Positions 40,206 to 49,980 of a stretch of DNA of 64,000 bases are shown piece after piece (position 1 is the first letter of the stretch; every line of letters begins with the position of its first letter). The DNA is taken from positions 1 through 64,000 of the forward strand of contig JAZRFM010000016.1 of the NCBI GenBank assembly GCA_045661345.1, written 5' to 3'. Under the pieces are notes generated by a model. The model had not been told where the DNA came from. It did not search any database and was given only the letters and a program-made list of their open reading frames with translations. This stretch comes from RUG12461 sp045661345 (GTDB lineage: Bacteria > Bacillota > Clostridia > Lachnospirales > Lachnospiraceae). A program made the translations under genes and the position numbers.

Positions 40206-43202
40206 ATGAGTGATATCATGAGACCGATGACGTTTCCGCAGCTGATGGAATGGATTCTGGCAGAGTACGAAAAAAGCGGCAGTATCTTTGGCGTGCGGCA
40301 TTTTGTGAAGCAGGATGGAAAGGGTAAGGCACCGATTTTTGACGGGAAGCTGGAGTCTCCTTATGGTCCCGCGGCAGGTCCGAATACGCAGCTGGCGCAG
40401 AATATCATTGCATCCTATGTGTCCGGAGCCAGATTCTTTGAGCTGAAGACCGTGCAGGTCATGGACGGTGAGGAGCTCAGCAAATGCATCAGCAAGCCCT
40501 GCATTATCGCGGGGGATGAGTGCTACAACTGTGAATGGTCCACGGAGCTTACGGTGCCGGAGGCTTTTTCCGAATATGTCCACGCATGGGTGGCCTGCAA
40601 GCTTCTCGCAAAGGAGTATGGATTCGGAGATCCGGACGCTTTTGTATTCAATATGTCCGTAGGCTATGACCTGCAGGGCATCCAATCGGAAAAGATCGAC
40701 CGGTATATAGAGGACATGAAGGAGGCGAAGGATACGGAAGCCTTCCGGGAGTCCATAGACTGGGCGCTATCCCACCTGGACAGATTCCATCATGTGGATG
40801 AAGCCTTCGTGAAAAACATTTCCTCCCGGGTATCCTCGTCCATTACGGAGTCCACTCTCCACGGATGTCCTCCGGATGAGATTGAGCGGATTGCCTCCTA
40901 CCTCATGAAGGAAAAGCATCTGCATACCTTTGTCAAATGCAACCCCACGCTGCTGGGATACGAATATGCCAGAAAAAGACTGGATGATCTGGGCTTTGAC
41001 TATATCGCCTTTGATGATCATCACTTCAAAGAAGATCTGCAATGGGAGGATGCAGTGCCGATGTTTCGCCGGCTGATGGCTCTTGCGGCAGAAAACGGAC
41101 TGGAATTCGGCGTAAAGCTGTCAAATACTTTTCCGGTGGATGTGAAGGCCGGAGAGCTTCCCAGCGAAGAAATGTACATGGCGGGACGATCCCTTTTCCC
41201 CCTCACGGTTCACCTGGCCCGGCTGATCGCGGATGAGTTTGACGGGAAGCTGCGTATATCCTATTCAGGAGGAGCTGTACTGCAGAATATCGGGGAGCTT
41301 TTTGCCGCCGGCATATGGCCCCTGACCATGGCCACTAATGTACTGAAACCCGGAGGGTACGAACGGTTTACACAGATCGGAGAAAAGCTTCGCGGGATGG
41401 AATCGGGGCGGCTTGACGGGATCAACCTGGAGGCCCTGCGTTCGATTGACGAAGGCGTGAAGACGGATCCGCTTTACAGAAAGAGCGTGAAGCCCCTTCC
41501 GGACAGACATATTGCAAAGAACCTGCCCCTGTTTTCGTGCTTTACCTCACCCTGCAGGGAGGGCTGCCCCATCGGACAGGATATCCCCGCCTATCTGCGC
41601 GCCATGGAGGAAGGAGACGAAGCAAAGGCATTCCGGATTATCATCGAAAGAAATGCGCTCCCCTTTATTACCGGTACCATCTGTCCCCATCATTGCGGAG
41701 ACAAATGCATGCGGAATTACTACGAGGAGACGCTTCATATCAGGGATATGAAGCTGGCCGCCGCAAAGGGTGCTTATGAGGAGGTGCTTCCTTCCCTGAA
41801 CAGCACGGACAAGAAGGATGGAAAGAGGGTGGCCGTCATAGGTGGCGGACCGGCAGGTCTGGCCGCAGCCTATTTTCTGACGAGAGCCGGGATACGTGTC
41901 ACCATCTTCGAGAAGAAGGACACCCTGGGAGGAATTGTCAGGCACGCGATCCCTTCCTTCAGGATCAGCGACGATGCCATAGAAAAAGACAAGTCCCTGT
42001 GCCTCGCCTATGGCGCAGAGGTTCAGACCGGCACCGAGATTAAGAGCATTGACCGGCTGAAAGAACAGGGCTATACGGATGTCATTGTGGCCACAGGCGC
42101 ATGGAAGAACGGAGAACTGCGGCTTTCCTATGGGGAGACCCTGGATGCCCTGGATTTTCTCGTGAAGGCAAAGACGGATCCGGACAGCCTGCGGATCGGC
42201 AAAAACATAGTCGTCCTTGGCGGTGGCAATACGGCCATGGATACGGCAAGAGCGGCCCTCAGAGTAAAGGGAGTGGAAAAGGTACGCCTGGTCTACAGAA
42301 GGACAAAGCGGTATATGCCTGCGGATGAGGAAGAGCTGAGAGAGGCTGTGGGCGACGGCGTGGAGTTTCTGGAGCTTCTGGCACCTGTGGGTGTCAGGGA
42401 CGGCGTGTTGACCTGCACCAGGATGGAGCTTGGAGAAGCGGATGAATCCGGGCGGCGTACGCCCAGGGATACGGGAGAAAAGGTGGAGATTCCTGCGGAT
42501 ACCGTGATTGCCGCTACAGGAGAAGCCATCGATAAGACCCTGTATGAAGAGGCAGGCATAGAAACGGATCGGAAGGGGCGTCCCACAGTCAATGCAGAGC
42601 TCATGACGACTGCGGAAAATGTTTATGCCGTGGGAGACGGGAGAAGAGGTCCCGCTACGGTGGTGGAAGCAATGGCGGATGCGGCCACGGCAGCGGCAGC
42701 CATCGCCGGTATCGGGTTTGAAGGCTGCGTCGGAGAGAACACGGCGCCGGATGAGAAGCCGTATCTCGACAGGAAAGGGGTCATCTGTTCCGATACCCGG
42801 ACCACACCGGATCAGAGATGCCTCGGCTGTCCGACGATCTGCGGGGTATGTGCGGACGTTTGCCCGAACCGCGCAAATGTTTTGATCAGAATCCCCGGGG
42901 AAAGGCAGGCACAAATCCTGCATATGGACGGCATGTGCAACGAATGCGGCAACTGTGCCGTGTTCTGTCCCTATGACGGAGCGCCCTACAGGGATAAATT
43001 TACGCTTTTCTGGAAAGAAGAGGATTTTGCCAACAGCAGCAATGCGGGCTTCGTTGTCCTCGGCAGGGATTCCTTCCTGATCCGTCTGGATCAAAAGGAG
43101 GAGAGGACGGATCTCGCGGGAGTGGAAAAGATATCCCGGGATGCGGCAGCGCTGATCCGCGCGGTGACAGAGGCGTATCCGTATCTGACCGGAGCTTTAT
43201 AG
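40206..43202 (+). CDS. ygfK: YgfK, putative selenate reductase / purine-cluster oxidoreductase
   Basis: A 998-residue multidomain flavo-iron-sulfur protein. The N-terminal third is a dihydroorotate-dehydrogenase-like barrel (KLESPYGPAAGPNTQLAQNI near 42). A cysteine-rich GltD-type linker follows (CFTSPCREGCPIGQDIPAY, ICPHHCGDKCMRNYYEE). Two dinucleotide-binding folds come next (GGGPAGLAAAYFL at about 546, GGGNTAMDTARAAL at about 672). The C-terminus has a ferredoxin-like segment (CLGCPTICGVCADVCPNR and CNECGNCAVFCPYDG). It is present in urate-degrading gut bacteria clusters and needed for anaerobic purine use. It probably transfers electrons from NAD(P)H to a ring intermediate; the historical selenate reductase name is not proof of substrate. 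Confidence 0.93.
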   Translation: MSDIMRPMTFPQLMEWILAEYEKSGSIFGVRHFVKQDGKGKAPIFDGKLESPYGPAAGPNTQLAQNIIASYVSGARFFELKTVQVMDGEELSKCISKPCIIAGDECYNCEWSTELTVPEAFSEYVHAWVACKLLAKEYGFGDPDAFVFNMSVGYDLQGIQSEKIDRYIEDMKEAKDTEAFRESIDWALSHLDRFHHVDEAFVKNISSRVSSSITESTLHGCPPDEIERIASYLMKEKHLHTFVKCNPTLLGYEYARKRLDDLGFDYIAFDDHHFKEDLQWEDAVPMFRRLMALAAENGLEFGVKLSNTFPVDVKAGELPSEEMYMAGRSLFPLTVHLARLIADEFDGKLRISYSGGAVLQNIGELFAAGIWPLTMATNVLKPGGYERFTQIGEKLRGMESGRLDGINLEALRSIDEGVKTDPLYRKSVKPLPDRHIAKNLPLFSCFTSPCREGCPIGQDIPAYLRAMEEGDEAKAFRIIIERNALPFITGTICPHHCGDKCMRNYYEETLHIRDMKLAAAKGAYEEVLPSLNSTDKKDGKRVAVIGGGPAGLAAAYFLTRAGIRVTIFEKKDTLGGIVRHAIPSFRISDDAIEKDKSLCLAYGAEVQTGTEIKSIDRLKEQGYTDVIVATGAWKNGELRLSYGETLDALDFLVKAKTDPDSLRIGKNIVVLGGGNTAMDTARAALRVKGVEKVRLVYRRTKRYMPADEEELREAVGDGVEFLELLAPVGVRDGVLTCTRMELGEADESGRRTPRDTGEKVEIPADTVIAATGEAIDKTLYEEAGIETDRKGRPTVNAELMTTAENVYAVGDGRRGPATVVEAMADAATAAAAIAGIGFEGCVGENTAPDEKPYLDRKGVICSDTRTTPDQRCLGCPTICGVCADVCPNRANVLIRIPGERQAQILHMDGMCNECGNCAVFCPYDGAPYRDKFTLFWKEEDFANSSNAGFVVLGRDSFLIRLDQKEERTDLAGVEKISRDAAALIRAVTEAYPYLTGAL

Positions 43203-43215
43203 AAAGGGGCTGAAC

Positions 43216-44421
43216 ATGGAAAAAATCAAATGGATTTTGAATCAGATGCCAAAGAGCAGCGACCGGTGGCTTTCCGTCATGTCCCGGGAAAATGTGGAAA
43301 AGGCTTTTACCTTTCACAAAGGGTTTCCCCAGTATGACATCACACCCCTTGCGGATCTGAAGGAGATGGCAGCTTTCCTGGGAGTTTCCTCCCTTTTTGT
43401 CAAGGATGAGAGCTACCGCTTCGGTCTGAATGCCTTCAAGGTTCTGGGCGGGTCCTTCGCCATGGCAAAGTATATCGCAAAGGAGACCGGGAGAGATGTT
43501 TCCGACATGACCTATGAATATCTCACCGGAGACGAGCTTCGCAGGGAGTTTGGACAGGCGACCTTTTTTACCGCCACAGACGGCAATCACGGACGCGGTG
43601 TGGCATGGGCCGCCAACCGGCTGAAGCAGAAGGCGGTGGTGCATATGCCCAAGGGAAGCACAAAATCCCGCTTTGACAATATCGCAAAGGAGGGAGCAGC
43701 CGTCACCATAGAGGACATGAACTATGATGACTGCGTGCGTCTTGCGGCAAAGGAAGCCGCGGAGACGGAGCACGGTGTTGTGGTGCAGGATACAGCATGG
43801 GACGGCTATGAGGAAATTCCCTCCTGGATCATGCAGGGCTACGGAAGCATGGCTCTTGAAGCAGCCGAAGGGCTGAAAAAAGCGGGTGTGGATCGACCCA
43901 CCCATATCTTTGTACAGGCCGGTGTCGGGAGTCTGGCAGGGGCAGTCGTGGGGTTTTTCACCAATCTTTATCCAGACAATCCCCCCAAATTCATCATCAT
44001 GGAAGCAGATGCGGCAGCCTGCCTCTACAAGGGTGCTGTCGCGGGAGACGGGGAGCCCCGCACGGTGACAGGAGACCTGGCCACCATCATGGCGGGTCTG
44101 GCCTGCGGAGAGCCCAACATCATCGGATGGGATATCCTGCGGAACCATGCCACCGCGTTTCTTTCCTGTCCCGACTGGGTTGCGGCGAGGGGCATGCGGG
44201 AGCTGTCCGCCCCCTGCAGGAATGACCCCAGAGTCATCAGCGGGGAGTCCGGAGCTGTGGGGATGGGGGTAGTGAGCACCCTCATGCAGGATCCGGACTA
44301 TCAGGAGTGCAGGGAAAGTCTGGGTCTTACCGGGGAGTCAAAGATACTCCTGTTTTCCACCGAGGGAGACACGGATCCGGAACGTTACCGGAAAATTGTA
44401 TGGGAAGGAAAGGATGAATAG
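43216..44421 (+). CDS. ygeX: Diaminopropionate ammonia-lyase
   Basis: A 401-residue PLP-dependent lyase converting 2,3-diaminopropionate to pyruvate and ammonia. The PLP lysine lies in RFGLNAFKVLGGSFA (about residue 77), the substrate/cofactor Asn in ATDGNHGRGVAWAANRL (about 120), and a glycine-rich phosphate loop in VQAGVGSLAGAVVGFF. Length is normal. It is 13 bases after ygfK, behind AGAAAGGGG. In purine-degrading clusters this enzyme supplies the pyruvate branch of urate catabolism. Confidence 0.95.
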   Translation: MEKIKWILNQMPKSSDRWLSVMSRENVEKAFTFHKGFPQYDITPLADLKEMAAFLGVSSLFVKDESYRFGLNAFKVLGGSFAMAKYIAKETGRDVSDMTYEYLTGDELRREFGQATFFTATDGNHGRGVAWAANRLKQKAVVHMPKGSTKSRFDNIAKEGAAVTIEDMNYDDCVRLAAKEAAETEHGVVVQDTAWDGYEEIPSWIMQGYGSMALEAAEGLKKAGVDRPTHIFVQAGVGSLAGAVVGFFTNLYPDNPPKFIIMEADAAACLYKGAVAGDGEPRTVTGDLATIMAGLACGEPNIIGWDILRNHATAFLSCPDWVAARGMRELSAPCRNDPRVISGESGAVGMGVVSTLMQDPDYQECRESLGLTGESKILLFSTEGDTDPERYRKIVWEGKDE

Positions 44422-44472
44422 GGATCGTAAATGTTGTAGCTGGCAGGAAAAGGGTTTTGAAAGGAGAGGAAG

Positions 44473-45849
44473 ATGACATTGGATTTTGAAAAAATCAAAG
44501 AAGCGGCAGAGGGCTACAGAAAGGATATGACGGCCTTTCTCCGGGCCATGATTTCCCATCCCAGCGAGAGCTGTGAGGAGAAGGAAGTGGCGATGTGCAT
44601 CAAGGCGGAGATGGAAAAGCTCGGTTTTGATAAGGCGGAGATCGACGGTCTCGGCAATGTGATCGGATGGATCGGGGATGGGGACAAGATCATCGCCATC
44701 GACGGACACATTGACACGGTTGGCATCGGAAACCGTGATAACTGGGACAAGGATCCCTACGAGGGATATGAGACGGAGGAGATCATCTACGGACGGGGCG
44801 GCTCCGACCAGGAGGGGGGCGTCTGCAGTGCCGTATACAGTGCCAAAATCATGAAGGATCTGAACCTGATCCCCAAGGGCTACAGGATCATGATCGTCGG
44901 GTCGGTCCAGGAGGAGGACTGCGACGGCATGTGCTGGCAGTATATTTACAACAAGGAAAATATCAGACCGGAGTTTGTGATTTCCACGGAGCCCACCGAC
45001 GGCGGTATCTATCGCGGACACAGAGGACGCATGGAGATCCGTGTGGATGTAAAGGGGGTTTCCTGCCATGGATCGGCACCGGAGCGGGGGGATAACGCGA
45101 TCTATAAAATGGCGGACATCATTGCCGATATCCGTGCCCTGAACAACAACGGATGCGATGACAGTACACAGATCAAGGGGCTTGTCAAGATGCTGGATCC
45201 GAAATACAACCCGGAGCATTATGAGGATGCCAGGTTTTTGGGAAGAGGGACCTGTACCGTATCCCAGATTTTTTACACGTCTCCAAGCCGCTGCGCCGTT
45301 GCGGACAGCTGTGCGGTATCCGTTGACCGCCGTATGACCGCAGGGGAGACCTGGGAATCCTGTCTTGATGAGATCCGGACCCTTCCCAGCGTGAAGAAGT
45401 ATGGGGAGGATGTCACGGTTTCCATGTATATGTATGACCGCCCGTCCTGGACCGGGGAGGTATATGAGACAGAGTGCTATTTCCCCACATGGATCAATAA
45501 GGAGAATGCCGCGCATGTGCAGGCACTGGTGGATGCCCACAAGGGTCTCTACGGAGATCACAGGATGGGTCCCGATTCCACGAAGGAGCTTCGGAACCGT
45601 CCCCTGATTGACAAGTGGACATTTTCCACCAACTGTGTCTCGATTCAGGGGCGCTACGGGATTCCGTGTGTAGGCTTTGGCCCGGGAGCGGAGAGTCAGG
45701 CCCATGCACCGAATGAGATCACCTACAAGGACGATCTGGTGCGATGTGCAGCTGTCTATGTGGCAGCAGTCAATCTCTATAACGAGGAGAATAAAACAGA
45801 TGACGTAACCCAGTTCCGCGGGGGAAAAACGGACAACGATATCAAATAA
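44473..45849 (+). CDS. ygeY: YgeY, selenium-metabolism-linked M20-family hydrolase
   Basis: A 458-residue zinc hydrolase of the M20/peptidase-like family. Metal ligands are visible in IAIDGHIDTVGIG (about 76), GRGGSDQEGGVCSAVY (about 112), SVQEEDCDGMC (about 145), STEPTDGG and the late AHAPNEITYKDD. It removes an acyl or carbamoyl group from an amino intermediate in the purine pathway; the exact substrate is inferred from the cluster. RBS GGAGAGG; 51 bases after ygeX. Confidence 0.93.
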   Translation: MTLDFEKIKEAAEGYRKDMTAFLRAMISHPSESCEEKEVAMCIKAEMEKLGFDKAEIDGLGNVIGWIGDGDKIIAIDGHIDTVGIGNRDNWDKDPYEGYETEEIIYGRGGSDQEGGVCSAVYSAKIMKDLNLIPKGYRIMIVGSVQEEDCDGMCWQYIYNKENIRPEFVISTEPTDGGIYRGHRGRMEIRVDVKGVSCHGSAPERGDNAIYKMADIIADIRALNNNGCDDSTQIKGLVKMLDPKYNPEHYEDARFLGRGTCTVSQIFYTSPSRCAVADSCAVSVDRRMTAGETWESCLDEIRTLPSVKKYGEDVTVSMYMYDRPSWTGEVYETECYFPTWINKENAAHVQALVDAHKGLYGDHRMGPDSTKELRNRPLIDKWTFSTNCVSIQGRYGIPCVGFGPGAESQAHAPNEITYKDDLVRCAAVYVAAVNLYNEENKTDDVTQFRGGKTDNDIK

Positions 45850-45885
45850 GAGAGCAGGCACAAAGACAGAAAAAGGAGGTAAAAA

Positions 45886-47079
45886 ATGAGTGATTTGAAG
45901 GAATTCATGGACAAGCTGGCAACGCTGGATTTCAGGAACATGTATGAGGGGGATTTCTTTCTGACGTGGGAGCATACCGATGATGAGCTTGCCGCGGTAT
46001 TTACGGTGGCGGATGCACTTCGTCATCTGAGGGAAAACAATATTTCCACAAAGATTTTTGATTCCGGTCTCGGGATCTCTCTTTTCCGGGACAATTCCAC
46101 GAGAACCAGGTTTTCTTTTGCATCGGCCTGCAACCTCCTGGGTCTGGAGGTACAGGATCTGGACGAAGGAAAGAGTCAGATCGCTCATGGAGAAACCGTC
46201 AGAGAGACAGCAAACATGATTTCTTTTATGGCGGACGTGATTGGCATCCGGGATGATATGTATATCGGTAAAGGCAACAGGTATATGCATGATGTGGTGG
46301 ATGCCGTGACAGAAGGCTATCGGGAAGGTGTGCTGGCGCAAAAGCCCACCCTTGTCAATCTGCAGTGCGATATCGACCATCCTACCCAGTGTATGGCGGA
46401 TATGCTTCATATCATCCATACCTTCGGCGGTGTGGAGAATCTCAAGGGCAAGAAGGTAGCCATGACCTGGGCTTATTCCCCCAGCTACGGAAAGCCGCTG
46501 TCCGTTCCGCAGGGCGTCATCGGTCTCATGACCCGCTTTGGCATGGATGTGACGCTGGCACATCCGGAGGGGTATGACGTGATGAGTGATGTAGAGGAGG
46601 TGGCAAAGAAGAATGCGGCAGCCACGGGCGGGAGCTTTGTCAAGACAAACTCCATGGCGGAAGCCTTCCGGGATGCGGATGTGGTATATCCCAAGAGCTG
46701 GGCACCCTTCGCGGCCATGGAAAAGAGAACTGACCTTTATGGAAAAGGAGATCAGGCAGGGATTGATGCACTGGAAAAAGAACTGCTTGCCCAGAATGCG
46801 ACCCATAAGGACTGGTGCTGTACGGAAGAGCTTATGAAGACCACGAGAGGAGGAAAAGCGCTGTATCTGCACTGCCTGCCCGCAGACATCAACGGGGTAT
46901 CCTGTGTGGACGGCGAAGTGGAAGCCTCCGTATTCGACCGCTACAGAACAGCGCTGTATAAGGAGGCGAGCTTCAAGCCTTATATCATTGCGGCGATGAT
47001 CTTCCTTGCGAAGGTAAAGGATCCGGCTGCCACATTGAAGACGCTGGCAGAGCGGAAGAATCCAAGGCAGTTTCAATAA
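45886..47079 (+). CDS. ygeW: YgeW, knotted carbamoyltransferase
   Basis: A 397-residue transcarbamoylase of the ornithine/aspartate carbamoyltransferase superfamily, the YgeW knotted type. The carbamoyl-phosphate loop is SLFRDNSTRTRFSFASACNL (about 66), with the HPTQCMADMLHI segment and the HCLPADINGVSC motif (about 325) also present. It probably catalyses phosphorolysis of a carbamoylated purine intermediate, giving carbamoyl phosphate for the carbamate kinase encoded downstream. Strong AAAGGAGG site 6 bases before the ATG. Confidence 0.95.
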   Translation: MSDLKEFMDKLATLDFRNMYEGDFFLTWEHTDDELAAVFTVADALRHLRENNISTKIFDSGLGISLFRDNSTRTRFSFASACNLLGLEVQDLDEGKSQIAHGETVRETANMISFMADVIGIRDDMYIGKGNRYMHDVVDAVTEGYREGVLAQKPTLVNLQCDIDHPTQCMADMLHIIHTFGGVENLKGKKVAMTWAYSPSYGKPLSVPQGVIGLMTRFGMDVTLAHPEGYDVMSDVEEVAKKNAAATGGSFVKTNSMAEAFRDADVVYPKSWAPFAAMEKRTDLYGKGDQAGIDALEKELLAQNATHKDWCCTEELMKTTRGGKALYLHCLPADINGVSCVDGEVEASVFDRYRTALYKEASFKPYIIAAMIFLAKVKDPAATLKTLAERKNPRQFQ

Positions 47080-47164
47080 AAGCCTCAGAATCACAATGCC
47101 GCAGACGGCATGTGATTTCCGGGGAAAGCTTCTTACAGATATCAGCAAAATGGAGGAATCTGTC

Positions 47165-48106
47165 ATGGGAAAGAAAATCGTGATCGCGCTTGGAGGGAAT
47201 GCGCTGGGAAACAATCTGCCGGAACAGATGGCTGCGGTAAAGAAAACCGCTGTCGCTATTGCGGATCTGATCGAGGACGGACATGAGGTCGTGATTGTCC
47301 ATGGAAACGGGCCCCAGGTGGGTATGATACAAAATGGCATGACCCTCCTTACCAGATCGGAACCTGAAAAGTATATTCCCTGCCCGCTTTCCGTCTGCGT
47401 AGCCATGAGCCAGGGATATATCGGCTATGACCTTCAGAATGCCCTGAAGGAGGAGCTTCTGGACAGAGGAATCAAAAAGGATTGCGCCACGGTGCTGACA
47501 CAGGTGGAGGTGGATCATCAGGATCCGGCCTTTGATCATCCGACGAAGCCCATCGGGGCCTTCATGACAAAGGAAGAGGCCGACGCACTGGTACGGGATC
47601 GTGATTATCAGGTGGTTGAGGATGCCGGCAGGGGCTATCGCAGGGTAGTGGCCTCCCCGAAACCGAAGGCGATCGTGGAGCTGGATACCATCCGATCTCT
47701 GATGGAGTCCGATCATATCGTGGTGGCCTGCGGAGGGGGTGGCATTCCGGTATATCACACCTCGGAACATCATTTAAAGGGTGCGGCGGCAGTGATCGAC
47801 AAGGATTTTGCGGCGGAGTGTCTGGCAGAGTCTCTGGATGCGGATCTCCTCATTATCCTGACGGCAGTGGAGAAGGTGGCCATCCATTACGGAAAACCGG
47901 ATGAAAAGTGGCTTTCCACACTGACAGCAGAGGAAGCAAGACAATATATAGACGACGGAGAGTTTGCGCCGGGCTCCATGCTTCCAAAGGTGGAGGCATC
48001 CGTCCGCTTCGCGGAATCCAAAAAGGGGCGGCGTGCGCTGATCACGCTGCTGGAGAAAGCAAGAGACGGCATCGCCGGGAAGACGGGGACTGTCATAACG
48101 GCATGA
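47165..48106 (+). CDS. arcC: Carbamate kinase
   Basis: A 313-residue amino-acid-kinase-family enzyme: carbamoyl phosphate + ADP to carbamate + ATP. The start at 47165 (MGKKIVIALGGNALG) follows GGAGGAATC; a longer in-frame extension has no homology. Signatures are IALGGNALG at the N-terminus, IVHGNGPQVGMI (about 47), ACGGGGIPV (about 178) and the AAVIDKDFAAECLAE segment. It is the energy-conserving step of the purine/urate pathway encoded here, directly downstream of the carbamoyltransferase. Confidence 0.96.
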   Translation: MGKKIVIALGGNALGNNLPEQMAAVKKTAVAIADLIEDGHEVVIVHGNGPQVGMIQNGMTLLTRSEPEKYIPCPLSVCVAMSQGYIGYDLQNALKEELLDRGIKKDCATVLTQVEVDHQDPAFDHPTKPIGAFMTKEEADALVRDRDYQVVEDAGRGYRRVVASPKPKAIVELDTIRSLMESDHIVVACGGGGIPVYHTSEHHLKGAAAVIDKDFAAECLAESLDADLLIILTAVEKVAIHYGKPDEKWLSTLTAEEARQYIDDGEFAPGSMLPKVEASVRFAESKKGRRALITLLEKARDGIAGKTGTVITA

Positions 48107-48152
48107 GACTCTGAAACCCAATGACATCAGTTATGATGAAAAGGAGGACAAT

Positions 48153-48530
48153 ATGAATCAATCAGTACACACCAAAGAGGCACCTGCTGCCATCGGACCG
48201 TATTCTCAGGCGGTGAAGGCACAAAACACGATTTACGTATCGGGGCAGCTCCCGGTGGATCCTGCCACAGGCGAATTTGCGGGAGATGACATCAAAAGCC
48301 AGACCGAACAGAGCCTGAAGAATATTCAGAATATCCTGAAGGAGGCCGGTGCGGACATGGGAAATGTGGTGAAGACAACGGTACTTCTTGCGGATATCGC
48401 TGACTTTGCGGCGATGAATGAGGTATATGCCACATTCTTCAAGGAGCCTTTCCCGGCAAGGGCGGCTTTTCAGGTTGCAGCGATTCCGAAGGGAGCAAAG
48501 GTAGAGATCGAGGCGGTGGCGGTACTATAG
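48153..48530 (+). CDS. ridA: RidA-family reactive imine deaminase
   Basis: A 125-residue Rid protein: GPYSQAVKAQNTIYVSGQLP at about 14-33 and the C-terminal PARAAFQVAAIPKGAKVEIE with the arginine that binds the substrate carboxylate. It hydrolyses 2-aminoacrylate-type imines to keto acids. Context makes sense because diaminopropionate ammonia-lyase generates aminoacrylate-like intermediates. RBS AAAAGGAGG. Confidence 0.95.
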   Translation: MNQSVHTKEAPAAIGPYSQAVKAQNTIYVSGQLPVDPATGEFAGDDIKSQTEQSLKNIQNILKEAGADMGNVVKTTVLLADIADFAAMNEVYATFFKEPFPARAAFQVAAIPKGAKVEIEAVAVL

Positions 48531-48560
48531 AAAACGCCGGCTTTTAAACGGGTTTTTGCG

Positions 48561-49967
48561 ATGAAGACTGTAATCAAAAACGGGATCGTGGTAAACGACA
48601 CCGGGTATGCAGAGCAGGATGTGCTGATAGACGGCGAGACGATCAGGACAGTCTCACCCGGGCTAGATACCGGCGGCGCTGAGGTAATGGATGCCGCCGG
48701 GTGCCTGGTTCTGCCCGGCGCAGTGGACGCCCATACCCACATGGATCTGGATGTGGGCTTCACACGCGCCTGCGATGATTTCTACAGCGGCACTGTGGCT
48801 GCTGCCTGTGGAGGAACCACCACCATCATAGACCATATGGCTTTCGGACCGCAGGGTTCCTATCCCTGGCATCAGGTGCATGCCTATCACAAACTGGCAG
48901 ACGGTAATGCGGTGATCGATTACGGCTTTCACGGGGTGCTTCAGGAGAAGGCGGACGAACGCACATTATCGGAAATGAGGGAGATCGCTGCAAAAGAGGG
49001 CATCACAAGCTTCAAACTCTACCTCACCTACGACCAGATGCTGCACGACAGGGATGTGTTTGCGGTTCTGCGGGAAGCAAGGCAGAGCGGGCTGCTGATC
49101 GCGGTTCATTGTGAAAATGACGGGATGATCGCCTATCTCAGAGATTTCTATGGGAAGACCGGGCAGCTTTCCGCAAAATATCACCCCAAGAGCCGCCCGC
49201 CGGAAGCGGAGGCCGAGGCCGTAAACAGGATGCTTTATCTTGCATACCGCGCAGGGGAAGCACCTCTTTACATCGTCCATCTTTCCAGCAAAGCAGGACT
49301 GGAGGAAGTAAAAGCTGCTATCGGAAGAGGGCAGAAACATTTCGGTGTGGAGACCTGTCCCCAGTACCTCCTGCTGGATCAGTCACTTTATGAGGACCCT
49401 TCGGAAGGCCTGAAAGCCATCATGTCTCCGCCCCTGAGAACCGAGGCAGACCGGGAGGCTCTTTGGGAAGCCCTTTCGAACAATGTGCTGGATACGGTCG
49501 CTACGGATCACTGCCCTTTCACATTTGCGGAACAGAAAACACGGGGAAGAGAGGATTTCAGGCTTTGCCCGAATGGGGCCCCCGGGGTGGAGGAGAGGCT
49601 TCTCCTCCTGTACAGCGAAGGTGTGAGGAAGGAGCGTATCACCCTCCCCCAGCTGGTCAAATACACAGCTGCGAATCCCGCAAGAATCTTCGGCCTCTTT
49701 CCGAAAAAGGGTGTCATCGCCCCGGATGCCGATGCGGACATCGTGATCCTGGATCCTGCCAAGGAAACCCTTCTCACAAAAAAGAATCTCCACGGCAAAG
49801 GGGATTATACCTGCTACGAGAACAGGAACCTCTCAGGGCGAATCAAACTGGTCATGCAGCGCGGCCGGATCATCGTCCGGGGCAACGTATTCACAGGAGC
49901 CAGAGGAGACGGCAGATACCTGCAACGAGGGACATCCTCCCTCGTCCAGGATCCTTCCAACCGGTAG
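48561..49967 (+). CDS. hydA: Dihydropyrimidinase / hydantoinase-type amidohydrolase
   Basis: A 468-residue cyclic amidase. Features are the zinc motif DAHTHMDLDVGF (about 57), the carboxylated lysine in TSFKLYLTYD (about 150), HCENDGMIAYL, IVHLSSKAGLEEV and ATDHCPFTFAEQ. It opens a hydantoin, ureide or dihydropyrimidine-like ring; in purine clusters this is a ring-opening step. The ATG lies 30 bases after ridA with only a weak ribosome binding site, hinting at coupled translation. A palindromic repeat follows directly. Confidence 0.93.
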   Translation: MKTVIKNGIVVNDTGYAEQDVLIDGETIRTVSPGLDTGGAEVMDAAGCLVLPGAVDAHTHMDLDVGFTRACDDFYSGTVAAACGGTTTIIDHMAFGPQGSYPWHQVHAYHKLADGNAVIDYGFHGVLQEKADERTLSEMREIAAKEGITSFKLYLTYDQMLHDRDVFAVLREARQSGLLIAVHCENDGMIAYLRDFYGKTGQLSAKYHPKSRPPEAEAEAVNRMLYLAYRAGEAPLYIVHLSSKAGLEEVKAAIGRGQKHFGVETCPQYLLLDQSLYEDPSEGLKAIMSPPLRTEADREALWEALSNNVLDTVATDHCPFTFAEQKTRGREDFRLCPNGAPGVEERLLLLYSEGVRKERITLPQLVKYTAANPARIFGLFPKKGVIAPDADADIVILDPAKETLLTKKNLHGKGDYTCYENRNLSGRIKLVMQRGRIIVRGNVFTGARGDGRYLQRGTSSLVQDPSNR

Positions 49968-49980
49968 TCTACTCCCCTCC

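Noticed and set aside
41547..43094. A 515-codon minus-strand open frame
   Set aside because: Antisense to the FAD and ferredoxin domains of ygfK; no start signal or motif.
44338..47406. A 1022-codon open frame on the minus strand
   Set aside because: It lies antisense across ygeY, ygeW and part of carbamate kinase, all of which have clear family motifs and ribosome binding sites. The antisense translation has no recognisable domain and reflects codon bias.
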